The notes below the pieces were generated by a model. That model was not told where the DNA came from. It worked only from the letters and a program-made list of their open reading frames with translations, and ran no database searches. Below, one piece after another: positions 9,063 through 18,739 of a stretch of 64,000 nt of DNA. Source of the stretch: Capsaspora owczarzaki ATCC 30864 (lineage: Eukaryota; Opisthokonta; Filasterea); assembly GCF_000151315.2 (NCBI RefSeq), contig NW_011887297.1, positions 659,587-723,586 of the forward strand, read 5' to 3'. The position numbers and the translations under genes were made by a program. Position 1 is the stretch's first letter; each line of letters begins with the position of its first letter.

Positions 9063-10382
9063 ATGGCGTCGTCGTCGTCGTGGTCGTCGGTGGCTGGAGC
9101 AGCAGTCGCGGCGGATCCGCTCAGCGCCGCAGCAGTGATGGCGCGGCTCGACCACCTGTGGAATGCCGCCCACAGCGTCTGCGCAACGTCGCCTGCGGTT
9201 GCGCGCACAATGATGTACGAGTTCCTTGCGCTGGCTCGCGCGGCGTCCGTCCGCCTGCCCGGTGCAGTGACGCGCCGCGTGTGCACATGCTGCGGCAACA
9301 TGCTGCTCCCGGGGCTCGCAGGCACCCAAGTCCGACTCGTCGCAACCAGCATCAAGAAGAAGAGCAAGAAGAGCAAGAGCATGGCACAGCTCAAACAAGC
9401 AGAATCGAGTCGTGTCAATGGTAGGACAACGTCAGGCTCAACCAATTCTGACACTACGACAAATGCAGCCGCTGGATTGGGTAAACCCGCCGCGGCGACC
9501 GCTTCCAAACGCACGCTCAGACGAAGAGCAATGCGATCGCACCACGGAATGGCTGCAGACAGGTCCGAGCCTGGGAAAGCGACGCCAGCCAATGCCTCCG
9601 GAAAACCCAACCGACAGCCACCAACGTCGACGCCCTCGACGAACGCAAGGCCTGCCAAGGCACGGCGACGACAGCGCGATTACATTATTGTCAAGCACCC
9701 CGGGGAGAATGCCAACGAGGGCAATGCCGGCCCATCAGCTCCCTTCAAGTTTAGTTTGACCGATCCGTTTGGCATCAACAGCGCTGCCACCGCGCAGCCT
9801 GTACCTGTAAACCATCTGCATGTCACCTGTGGTGCATGTTCCACCAGGCACATACATCCAGGCGGCTTTGGACCTACTAGGAGGGGGGCTCAAAGTGCTG
9901 CTGCTGCTGCCGCTGTTGTTGCTGCTGGCGCGACTCCCCCACCGCAGCGAGCGACCGCGGCTGTACCCCTCACAGTCGCTCGGAGTGCACCTGCAAGCGC
10001 GGTGCAATCTCCTGCAGCATCTCCAAAGCCGACACCAGGGGGGACCATGTCCCCCGTACCATCATCATCATCGTCTGCCGTGCCGGCTGTTGCTGCCGTC
10101 GCCTCCGCCTTGCACGCCAAATCACTTCCAGCATCCGCACTCACCTCCCGCCAAGCTTCGCCATTTGCAACGCCAACATCTTCCGTCCCACCATCCCCGG
10201 CTTTCGGCAAACCCGCCGGCTCACCATCCACCCTCCCCGCCAAACCAGCGCCGGCCAAGCCCGCTGCAGGCAAGAGCAAGTCTCTCAAGGCGCTCCTCGT
10301 GCAAAGCAAGGCCCCTGCCGGCGGCCAGCCGCCCTCCGACTCTGGCGGTGCCTCTCTGCTGGACTTTTTGTCTTCGCTTTGA
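9063..10382 (+). CDS. Rpr2/SNM1/RPP21-family zinc-ribbon protein (candidate RNase MRP/P subunit)
   Basis: Single exon, 439 residues from ATG 9063. An N-terminal helical region (ADPLSAAAVMARLDHLW, then ARTMMYEFLALARAAS) precedes a first zinc knuckle, CTCCGNMLLPG, followed by TQVRLV. A second knuckle, VTCGACSTRH, comes about 160 residues later. Helices, CxxC, VRL and a second CxxC are the arrangement of Rpr2/SNM1/RPP21 and the human C18orf21 (RMP24) group, which are protein subunits of RNase MRP or RNase P. The long insert between knuckles is basic and low-complexity. The C-terminus ends LLDFLSSL after an Ala/Ser/Pro-rich tail. Assignment to one branch of the family is not possible by eye. Confidence 0.6.
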   Translation: MASSSSWSSVAGAAVAADPLSAAAVMARLDHLWNAAHSVCATSPAVARTMMYEFLALARAASVRLPGAVTRRVCTCCGNMLLPGLAGTQVRLVATSIKKKSKKSKSMAQLKQAESSRVNGRTTSGSTNSDTTTNAAAGLGKPAAATASKRTLRRRAMRSHHGMAADRSEPGKATPANASGKPNRQPPTSTPSTNARPAKARRRQRDYIIVKHPGENANEGNAGPSAPFKFSLTDPFGINSAATAQPVPVNHLHVTCGACSTRHIHPGGFGPTRRGAQSAAAAAAVVAAGATPPPQRATAAVPLTVARSAPASAVQSPAASPKPTPGGTMSPVPSSSSSAVPAVAAVASALHAKSLPASALTSRQASPFATPTSSVPPSPAFGKPAGSPSTLPAKPAPAKPAAGKSKSLKALLVQSKAPAGGQPPSDSGGASLLDFLSSL

Positions 10383-10607
10383 TTTTTTTTGTTCTGTGGC
10401 TGTGCTGTGGTTGTTTCTAATTTATTCATTGTTATCTATTGGATTTTCTTGCATGTCTTCCATCCTTTGTTTCTAATTCTTTCTTGTCTGAGTTTTCCAC
10501 AAATCGGGCTCTTCAGTCGTCTTTGTTGTCACTTTGATTCTTCTCGCTTTCCCCCAAACGCTCAGTCACTCCAGCCAAACTCTTTTCGCCCAACAAAAGT
10601 TTCCCCA

Positions 10608-11523
10608 ATGTTTCTGACTGCGCTGCGTGCATGGCTTGGCCTTGTCGGCTCCATTGCCATTGTGAATGGCGCGACTTGCTTTGTGGATGCGACGTATCCT
10701 TCTCGCATGCTCTACACTGCCAATCCCACTCAAGGTGAAATCTCAATCTCACTCCTATTCAGCCTTCAATAGTCGTGCTGATCCGCTCTTCCTCGACAAT
10801 CGGCTTTCCATTTGTTTTGCTGCTCACTCACATCCATGTTGCGATCGCTTGCTATTGAAACCGACTTTGCCATGCTCATGTCCATGATCTCGCTCTGGCT
10901 CTGGCTCTGATACAGTCACGCCACTCGCTTCCCGGCTCTTTGGCGTGTGGACGCTGCTTGCGGGTGCACTCCGCGTCGCCAGCGCAATCAACACTGCAGA
11001 CACAACGTAAGGATTGATTTTTGCTTCAGTTCGCTTGGTTGGTTGGCCTTTGATTTGCTTGCCAACAGGAGCGAGGAGCGGGTCGGTCGGAACTGAAACC
11101 GCTCTCAAAGCCATTCACTCAATGCCATTCATTCACTCAAAGCCCTCTTCAGCAAAACCTCGAAGCCATCGCAGACGTGTTCTCACTGTTTTGTTTCAAC
11201 CGTGTTTTGTGAATGCTGAATTGTTGTTCCAAGTCTCTACGTGCTGACAATCATTAGCTTTGTCCTCGCGAACGTTCACTTCGTGTCTGAGATTTGGGTG
11301 TACCGAACGGCAAAGATTACGGGCAAGACCATCTCACCGCTTGTCGTCTCAGGTAATGGTGCTGACATGCATCTTGCATTGTTGTGCCAAGAAGACGGAC
11401 AAACATTTCAACTAACGTGTCGTCGTTTTTTGGGGAAAAACTCATCTTGCAGGCGTCTCCATCCTCTGGATGCTCGTTGCATACTCTGATGCGGCCAACT
11501 CGTACAAGTCAATCCATGCATGA
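10608..11523 (+). CDS. ERG28: ERG28, ER scaffold of sterol C4-demethylation
   Basis: Four small exons: 10608..10734, 10916..11006, 11234..11352, 11453..11523, phases 1, 2, 1. The ~135-residue product has four hydrophobic segments (LRAWLGLVGSIAIVNGATCF; FGVWTLLAGALRVASA; LYVLTIISFVLANVHFVSEI; GVSILWMLVAYSDAAN). FGVWTLLAGALR, HFVSEIWVYRTA and ISPLVVS are the family's conserved blocks. Yeast Erg28 tethers the Erg25-26-27 complex in the ER membrane, and the human orthologue is ERG28/C14orf1. The intron between exons 2 and 3 ends in a weak CCAAG acceptor, but it preserves the conserved Thr-Leu-Tyr junction. Confidence 0.87.
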
Positions 11524-11748
11524 GCATACAGCGAGCTTTGTTTTTCTGAGCGTGACTACATTCACTGTGACCAAGCGAGGGTTCAACGTTGGAATCATTG
11601 TGTGTGTTGTTGTTGTTGCTACAAGTACAATAATCGCGAGTGTTCATCCGAAAAGAAAACAACCGAGAAACAGAGAAATAAAACGAACGAACAGAAGGGG
11701 TGCGGAGACAACATCTCAAGACGACAAATGCACCTGAAATCAGAAGCA

Positions 11749-14700
11749 TCACTTGCCGTCCATGTGCTTTTTCATCATTTCGTCAAAGAAGGTCGGATCC
11801 AGCGACAATTTGACCGCTTTCATTGCTTTGAGGTTTTGCTGCGTTTCGGGGGAGAGCATGTCGCCCACCGGCGAGAGATTCGCGCCAATCGCCTCGATGT
11901 CTTCGTCGGTAATGTTGAAGCCCGCCGGCATGGACATTGGGCGCGGGCCGCGGCTTCGCGAGTAGGTGCGCGGCGACGGCGTGGATGCTTCCGCGTCGAA
12001 GGTGACGCGTCCGGCCGAATCGAGCGCGTTGGTTGAGCCAGTGGCATCGGCGAGAAGCTGGTTCGAGCTGCTGTTGAGACTGGCGTCGTTTGACGCGGCG
12101 TTGGACGTGGACGCTTCGTGCATCCAAGGATGCGCCAGAACGTCTTGAACAGTGGCGCGCGCCTTCGGATCCGGCGTCAGCATTGACCTAATGAGATCGA
12201 TGGCAGACGCAGACAGGTAGTCGGGGAAGGTCACTGCCGCATGGCCAGCTTGGATCTTGGCATAAAGTCGAGGAACATTGTCGTCTTCGAACGGGAAGCT
12301 ATTCGTGAGGAGCAGGAAGAGCAGCACGCCCAGCGACCACACATCGCAACCCGTGCCAGAGTACGTGGTCTTGGTGACCATCTCCGGTGCAGCGTACTCC
12401 TCCGTGCCACAGAACGTCTTGAACATGCTTTGCGAGTCGTAGCGGTTGCCCAAGCCAAAGTCAATCAGCCGCAGCTCCTTGGTATCCGTCACAAGAATGT
12501 TTTCCATCTTCAAGTCACGATGGATGATGCCATTCTCGTGGCAGTAGTGCACCGCCGAAATGAGCATCTTAAAGTAGCGGCGGGCGTCTCCTTCGTCGAG
12601 CCGCACCAGCTCGCCAAGATAGTCATCCAGCGTCATGCCTTGAATGTACTCCATCACAACCAAAATGGTCGAGTCGGAGTGGTGGACGTCGTACATCCGC
12701 ACGACATGTGGATGATCGAGTGTCTTCATGAGCTCAATCTCACGGAGGACACGCTCCATCATCTTCATCTCCTCCATCTTCTCGCGAGAGATGACCTTCA
12801 CCGCGACTTGCTTGTCCGTTTTCAGGTCAACGGCAAGCTTCACCTTCGAGTAACCACCCTCGCCGAGCTTTCGCTCTGCTCGATAGCGGTCGGCATAAAT
12901 CTTGGGGGACTTGACGCCGCCAGGCGTGGCAATCGGCGAAAGCACCATCTCAGAAGCGATCGATGAGCGGCTGGGCGTCGCGGGAATGGACAAAACTGTC
13001 GGGGTCTTTGGGATGGGGTTGTCGCTGTTGGACAAGAGCGCGGTCATCCAATCCATGACATCGTGGATGGCAGCGCCGCGGCAAAACAGCGGGCGGGATG
13101 CCACGTTGATTTTGAAGACGAGATCCTTTTTGAACATTTCCGTGGGAACCACTTCCACACCCGAAATTTCAGAGGTGGGAATGAGGCCCAGGTATTCGCC
13201 AGACTTGGACTGCTCAATGGAATCGTAGTAGAAGAGCGTGTGCTCTGTCAGCACAAAGTAGCTCTTCTTCCAGCTCTTGGCGAGACGCCCACGCTTGAGC
13301 AGCCACCCTTCGCGCAGCACATCCTTGACGGCCTGCTTGCCAAACTCGGCGCGGGCAGCCTTGCGCTTTTGAGTCGAGGCGCCCGCATTCTTGAAGCGCG
13401 ACAGTAGCGTGGAGGTTGAGCGATTGAGCTTGACCGCAGAGCTCGAGGCGGTGCGGTTGAAAATCGGGGTCTTGAACGGGTCGGCATCCCCGCCTTCTTC
13501 TGCCAATGAGTTCTGCTCCTCGACGGCAGCACGAGCCCGGGCTGCCTTGCTGTCCTTCTTGGCAGACGCGGCCTCGGCATCCTCGCCCGACGAGCCAAGG
13601 CCAAACAGGTTGATCACAGAGTTCGAGCGACCTTTGCCCAATGGAGTTTGCGGTGGCTGGGCGGGCTGCGCCGCGACGGCCTTCGCTGGTCGACGGGTGT
13701 TGGTGGCTTCGTCATCGTCAATGTCGTCTTCTGGAAGAACGGGCGTCGCTGCACCAGGCGAGCTTGAAAGCGGTGTGCTGGCAAGCTGTGTTGTGCTGGT
13801 CTCGTCACCCAATCGCTTGGAGCTCGACTTTGACAGCTTGGGTGTGGCACTCGCGCTCTTCTCCTCGTTGCCGCTGAAGAGATTCAAGCCGGACTTGAAC
13901 AGCGAGGAAATGGGGCGCTTTTTCTTGTCCTTCTCAGCCTTGCCGGGCGATGTGCTGAGCTGGGAATCGTCGTCGGGAGGACTCTGCTGATTTTGCGCCG
14001 CCAGGGCGTGAGCAACAGACGTGACGTCCTTGCTGACACGCTTGGCATCGTCCTTATTGGCGGTTTTCTTGCTGCCGCCGAGCGAAATGATGGAGCTGCG
14101 ACGGCCAGGTACTGGAATCGGCGCAGAAACAGCAGCTGCAGTGGTAGCTGTGACGACGCTTGTCGATGCTGCAGGTGCTGGTATCGGCTCGTTCGAGTCA
14201 CTGGCGCCGGAGGCAACCGAGCTGGAGCTGGCTGTCGAATTCTTTCGTGGGGTGGCGAAGCTGTCGTCCTTGTCTTTGCCGCCGCCGCGAATGAACGAAC
14301 CAAGGCGCGAGGAGCGAGTCGTGGGTGGAGAGGTGTGCTTGTCGGCGGGAGACGGCGCAGTAGTGCTGGCTTCTGGCACGGCAGGAGGGGTGCTGGAAAG
14401 GGTCGAGCCGCTCGCAGCCCGTCGCTCCGACTCGGGCGATGGCACGAGGGAAGTCAGCGAAGCGCGCGAAAGCAACGGGGATGTTGTGGTGCCGGTGGCA
14501 ACGGGAGCAGAGCCCACAAGCACGGCTTGCTCCATCGTGCGACCGTGATGCGCGGCCGCGCCCGCGTTGAAGGATCGGCGGGCCACGATGGTGATTGAGC
14601 GCGGAACGATTGGCGATGACGATGGAGTAGTGTCTGTGGCAGGTGCCGAGGCAGGAGCAGGAGTAGGAGCAGCGGCAGCAGCGGCAGCAGCGGGAGCGGC

Positions 14701-17244
14701 AACGGGAGCTTGAGCCTGAGCCGTCGGTTCAACTTGAACAGAAGGACGACGAGACGAAATTGGTAAAAAGTCGTCCATATTGAGCGCCAAGTCCTCCACA
14801 TTGATGGAAGTGTGCTTGGGTGATGTCGGGCGTTCAACCACTGCCACAGCAGGCTCAGCAGAGGGAGATTCGCTTCGCGAGTTGGTTTTGCTGGACGTCT
14901 TGGAGCCATTCTCGCCCTGCTCGAGACTCCACGACAGGGTTCTCGTCGAGTGTCGCTTGCTGGGCGCAGTGGTGGCACCCGCTGCCAGCGGAGGCGGCGG
15001 GGGCGCGGAGATGGTCGGTGGGTCGTATGAGATGGAGCGCACACGCTCAAGCGTTGACTTTGGACGGCCCCCGATTCGAGGCTCCACGGGCTTTGCGGCC
15101 ATTGGGGTCTCCACGGCTTCGAGGATTTCCCTCTTGATATCTTCGACATTGCGAGAGGGCTCAAGCTCGCGTGTCGGGGCATCGTCTGCTGGCACCGTTG
15201 CTGTGGTGGGTGCCGCAGCTTCCGCAGGCGCAGCAGCTTCCGCAGGCGCACCAGCTTCTGTAGGTGGTGACGCGGGTGCTGGGGTTGGCTCGACGGCATG
15301 GTGCTTGTCTGCGACGATGGGCTTGGCCTCGGAATGAGCTTCTTCCTTCGCGGAGGGAGTTGACTCGGCGGTGGTGACAGCAGCAGCAGCAGTAATGTCA
15401 GCAGCAGCAGAAGTAGCAGCAGCAGTAGCAGCTGGAATATCGTCAGTGCTGGATGGAATCGACTCGGCGGAAGTAGCAGCAGGGATATCGTCAGTGCTCG
15501 ACTCGTCTGGTGATTGAGGAGCCGAAGACAACGCAGCAGCTTCTGTTGCTGACGAACGAGCGAGCTGCTTGCTGACATTCGAAACTGCAGCAGCAGCATT
15601 GCCAGACTCGCGAGTTGCTGCAGAGTTGGAACGCGAGCGCATTTTCAAGCTCTTGAGGCGAGATGAACTGCTAGTGCGCAAGCGGAAGGCCGAAAGCTCA
15701 TCGTTCACGTCGTCGTGCACGACATGGGAGTTGATGGTCACGCTTCGGCGCGATGGAGGCGGCGTGGAATCGCCATCGTCGTCCTCTGCTGCTCCAGCCT
15801 CCGCTTTCGCCTCTGTGGTCGCTGCTTCGGTCGCTGGGGCTGCGTCAACGGCTGGCGTTTCACCGGCTGGCGGTTCCGAAGAGGGTTGAGCGGGCAACTC
15901 GACAGGTGGTGATGCGATCGGTTGCGCAGCCAACTCGGCTGGCAGATTGGCAGTTTCTGACACTGGCTCAGCAATGGCAGCCGCTGGAGAGGCAGCATCA
16001 TCCAATTTACTGTCTGCGGCAGCAGCACTCACAGCTTCAGGCTCCGCGGCAACCGGGACAGCAGGCTCCACCTTTTCCGTCGCTGCAACGTCCAGAGCCG
16101 CCGGAGCGTCAGCCGGTGCTGATTCCGCAGCGGGGACTTCCACAACGTCCGTAACGACAGTTGGTGCTGGTTCCGATGCGGCGGGGGCTTTGACTTCTTC
16201 CGCGACTGGCGGCTGAGATGCAACGACTGGCTCTGCTGTTTTTTCGGACGAGGCTTCTGCAGGCACTACAGGCGCAGTTTCTACAGGCGCAGACGTTTCT
16301 GCACGAGCCGCATCGTGTTGGGCCGCAGTCACTGATTTGGAGTCCGAATAGGCCGAGTCGGCCTTGCCGCCCTCGAGGAGCTCTGCTGCGCGACGTGCAG
16401 TGGCGCGGCGTGCCTCGCGCTTGGCCGCACGTGCCGCCGCAGCCGCTGCAGCAGCTTCGGGATCCGGGTCGACGCTCAAGTCAAGCGAGATGGCAGAGAG
16501 ATCAACCGAGCGCCGAACGCCGAGCTCGGATGTGGAGGAGGTGCGCACCATGGAGCGTCGCTTTGTGGGAGTGTCGGCATCGCTCGAGGAAGAGACTTCC
16601 TCGGGAGGGTCTGTGTCGGAGGCACGCCGCAAGCTGGTCACGTCGGTGTCGAACGTCGTGCGCGTGAGGTTTTGGTTGCGGCGAAATGCTGTGTTTGCCT
16701 CGCGCCGCCTTGACGATGATCGACGGACAACCGAGGCCGATGCGGCGTGAGGAAACGCAACGGCAGTATCGGCCACGTTTGGCTCTGGGTAGTCGTTTGT
16801 TGAGGATGACCGTCGAACAGACGCGACCTTTGTTGTCTCTTGCGTCTGCGTGCTTGCTGCTGCTGGTGGTGCTGCTGGAGGGTCGGATGTCAAAGCGGCA
16901 TCTCCGCTCTGGCTTGACGCACTCGTTAGTGATGGCTCTGGCACCTCTGCGGCAGACGGGTCTGGTACTGGTGTTGGCTCTGAGGCAATTTCTACTGGCT
17001 CTGGTGGTGGTGCGATGTCTGCAGCAGAATCAGCAGAATCAGCAGAATCAGCAGAATCAGCAGAATCAGCAGCAGCAGCTTCTGCCGTCAACGATGTCGG
17101 TGAGGCTGGCTCGACGCTCATGTCGTCCATGGTGAGGCGCGACTTGAGCCCTTGCAGTCGCTGAAGCAGCAAGTCGTTCTTGGACTTCATGTCACCCAGT
17201 CGCTTTGCCAGCACCTCGGTTCCCGGTGCTTCCGTCTCTGCCAT
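11749..17244 (-). CDS. Large protein kinase with N-terminal disordered region and PH domain (CAMK/AMPK-like catalytic domain)
   Basis: One uninterrupted ORF of 1831 residues, starting MAETEAPG. Residues 1-1300 are low-complexity Ala/Ser/Pro/Glu with several RRSSS-type basic-Ser clusters. A PH domain follows (about 1305-1405: REGWLLKRGRLAKSWKKSYF, then TLFYYDS and VMDWMTALL). The kinase domain spans about 1450-1708 with GEGGYSKV, VAVKVISREK, HRDLKMENIL, DFGLGN, GTEEYAAPE and HPWM, so it should be active on Ser/Thr. The catalytic sequence is nearest the CAMK/AMPK-related group. The PH domain suggests phosphoinositide-dependent membrane recruitment. A 9-bp tandem repeat encodes Asp-Ser-Ala repeats near residue 65. 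I cannot name an orthologue. Confidence 0.85.
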   Translation of the reverse strand: MAETEAPGTEVLAKRLGDMKSKNDLLLQRLQGLKSRLTMDDMSVEPASPTSLTAEAAAADSADSADSADSADSAADIAPPPEPVEIASEPTPVPDPSAAEVPEPSLTSASSQSGDAALTSDPPAAPPAAASTQTQETTKVASVRRSSSTNDYPEPNVADTAVAFPHAASASVVRRSSSRRREANTAFRRNQNLTRTTFDTDVTSLRRASDTDPPEEVSSSSDADTPTKRRSMVRTSSTSELGVRRSVDLSAISLDLSVDPDPEAAAAAAAARAAKREARRATARRAAELLEGGKADSAYSDSKSVTAAQHDAARAETSAPVETAPVVPAEASSEKTAEPVVASQPPVAEEVKAPAASEPAPTVVTDVVEVPAAESAPADAPAALDVAATEKVEPAVPVAAEPEAVSAAAADSKLDDAASPAAAIAEPVSETANLPAELAAQPIASPPVELPAQPSSEPPAGETPAVDAAPATEAATTEAKAEAGAAEDDDGDSTPPPSRRSVTINSHVVHDDVNDELSAFRLRTSSSSRLKSLKMRSRSNSAATRESGNAAAAVSNVSKQLARSSATEAAALSSAPQSPDESSTDDIPAATSAESIPSSTDDIPAATAAATSAAADITAAAAVTTAESTPSAKEEAHSEAKPIVADKHHAVEPTPAPASPPTEAGAPAEAAAPAEAAAPTTATVPADDAPTRELEPSRNVEDIKREILEAVETPMAAKPVEPRIGGRPKSTLERVRSISYDPPTISAPPPPPLAAGATTAPSKRHSTRTLSWSLEQGENGSKTSSKTNSRSESPSAEPAVAVVERPTSPKHTSINVEDLALNMDDFLPISSRRPSVQVEPTAQAQAPVAAPAAAAAAAAPTPAPASAPATDTTPSSSPIVPRSITIVARRSFNAGAAAHHGRTMEQAVLVGSAPVATGTTTSPLLSRASLTSLVPSPESERRAASGSTLSSTPPAVPEASTTAPSPADKHTSPPTTRSSRLGSFIRGGGKDKDDSFATPRKNSTASSSSVASGASDSNEPIPAPAASTSVVTATTAAAVSAPIPVPGRRSSIISLGGSKKTANKDDAKRVSKDVTSVAHALAAQNQQSPPDDDSQLSTSPGKAEKDKKKRPISSLFKSGLNLFSGNEEKSASATPKLSKSSSKRLGDETSTTQLASTPLSSSPGAATPVLPEDDIDDDEATNTRRPAKAVAAQPAQPPQTPLGKGRSNSVINLFGLGSSGEDAEAASAKKDSKAARARAAVEEQNSLAEEGGDADPFKTPIFNRTASSSAVKLNRSTSTLLSRFKNAGASTQKRKAARAEFGKQAVKDVLREGWLLKRGRLAKSWKKSYFVLTEHTLFYYDSIEQSKSGEYLGLIPTSEISGVEVVPTEMFKKDLVFKINVASRPLFCRGAAIHDVMDWMTALLSNSDNPIPKTPTVLSIPATPSRSSIASEMVLSPIATPGGVKSPKIYADRYRAERKLGEGGYSKVKLAVDLKTDKQVAVKVISREKMEEMKMMERVLREIELMKTLDHPHVVRMYDVHHSDSTILVVMEYIQGMTLDDYLGELVRLDEGDARRYFKMLISAVHYCHENGIIHRDLKMENILVTDTKELRLIDFGLGNRYDSQSMFKTFCGTEEYAAPEMVTKTTYSGTGCDVWSLGVLLFLLLTNSFPFEDDNVPRLYAKIQAGHAAVTFPDYLSASAIDLIRSMLTPDPKARATVQDVLAHPWMHEASTSNAASNDASLNSSSNQLLADATGSTNALDSAGRVTFDAEASTPSPRTYSRSRGPRPMSMPAGFNITDEDIEAIGANLSPVGDMLSPETQQNLKAMKAVKLSLDPTFFDEMMKKHMDGK
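17022..17067 (-). repeat. 9-bp coding tandem repeat (Asp-Ser-Ala units)
   Basis: Five near-identical copies of AGAATCAGC on the plus strand encode repeated Ser-Ala-Asp triplets in the kinase's N-terminal disordered region. This is a likely source of length variation. Confidence 0.9.
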
Positions 17245-18739
17245 TGTTTGTCTTCTTTCGCTGTTTTAGCTTTGCGAGAGTGTTCCGAGCTTCAGGTCGC
17301 CCTTCTTTGTTCCGAAGCGCTTCGCGATTGTTCGTTTCGTTTCGTTTCGCTTTTTTGTTTTCGGTTTCGCTTTTTCGCTTTTCCCTCAGGCACGAGGAAC
17401 ACGAATGCACGGTTGTTGGCGTCAACACCTTGCGTCGGAAGTGTCTTTGTTTTCTTGGTGGGCCTCTTGTTCGCTTGGTTGGTTGGTGGACAATGCTTTT
17501 GAACGAGGGACGAGCGCTGGAAAAGACAAACAAACCGAAAAATAATAATAATAATAATAAAAAAAATAAAAAATCAAACAAAAAGTAAGCTTTGAGGCGG
17601 CAAATCGCAGCTGATTTTCAAGCGCCGCGATCGGGACACTGCAGCGATACGATGATGGATGGATGGCATGAGAGATCTATGACGACAGCGGCAGAGTGGA
17701 AGGAGCGAGCGCAGAGGGAGGAGGACGGGGAAGAGAGCTGAAACTGACTGACTCGATTTTTCACGTCGCCCGAAAGTCTCTGCGACAGTGAGGCTGGAGC
17801 ACTTCTCCCCCCCCCCAAAGTTGACTCAGTGAGTGCAATCCAAAAAGCGAGTTTGCCTTTGGAGCGCCCGTCGAAGCAGCACGACAGCAAAGCAAAACAG
17901 AAAGAAAGCGGGATGGAAAAAAAACAATGGCACCTCAGAGAATTGGCCGAAAAAAAAAAAAAAAAAAAAAGAATCCACACACAAACCACAAACACATAAA
18001 GGCAGAGACGAGAGAGCGGGAGAGAGAGAGCAGAGGGCCCTTCCATCCAATCACCACCACCCCCACTGCCCTCTGACAAGACATGAGAAGCAGCATCAAG
18101 CAACACTGCTAACGTTGGAAACGGGGAGGAGAGAGAAGGAATGAACAACCCAAACAAACAGAATTGAACTCGAAAAAAAAAAAAAAAGCACTCCTCAATG
18201 ATTTGTAACAAGCAGTGGAAGAGGAGGGTTGAGCGGGGGGGGGGGAAGTCGAAGGGACGGATTGGGGGGTCAAAGACACAGACAAGGAGACAAGAGGAGA
18301 CAGGAGGAGGAGGAGAGGGTGCAGAGGGGGGGCAGAGCAACGGGCGACAAAAGCCCAAAGCCAAACTGACTACCAACCCAACAAGAAGAGAACTGAATGA
18401 AACCCCAATGTGAAATGCAATTACGATGAGTCGGATGAGAAGTGATAAATGTGCACAGAGATGGGAGGATTGAGTTCGAAGGAGATGGAAGGATCGAGAA
18501 AGCAAGCAACAGAGGAGCAGCTCCAAGTCGGTCCAAAAGTGAATGATTGAGAGATGGAGAAGACCGCTTTGGAACAATCAAAGATCAAAAGGATCGTGCT
18601 TGACCTTCTGTCGAGTGATCCCTTGATCCCTGGTTCCAGTCAACCAATGCAAAATCCCAATGCAAAATCCCAATGCCAAAGCTCACTCTTCCCTTTGTTC
18701 TCGTTGTTTCTTTGCTGGTTGCTTTTGTGAACTTTTGAC
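17245..18739. other. Long divergent intergenic region, kinase / TAF13
   Basis: 1.5 kb between two gene starts facing away from each other, the longest gene-free stretch here. It holds TTTCG-type runs at 17330-17380, AAT/AAAT repeats at 17540-17580, a poly-A tract at about 17951-17970, another at 18172-18186, GAGA-rich blocks at 18000-18030 and 18290-18340, and a 15-bp direct repeat (CAAAATCCCAATGC) near 18650-18675. A 319-codon minus-strand ORF here is composed of Phe/Ser/Leu simple sequence, and I do not accept it as a gene. Confidence 0.6.

Noticed and set aside
17618-18577. 319-codon minus-strand ORF in the long spacer
   Set aside because: Made of Phe, Ser and Leu simple sequence from poly-A and GA tracts; looks like UTR or spacer.
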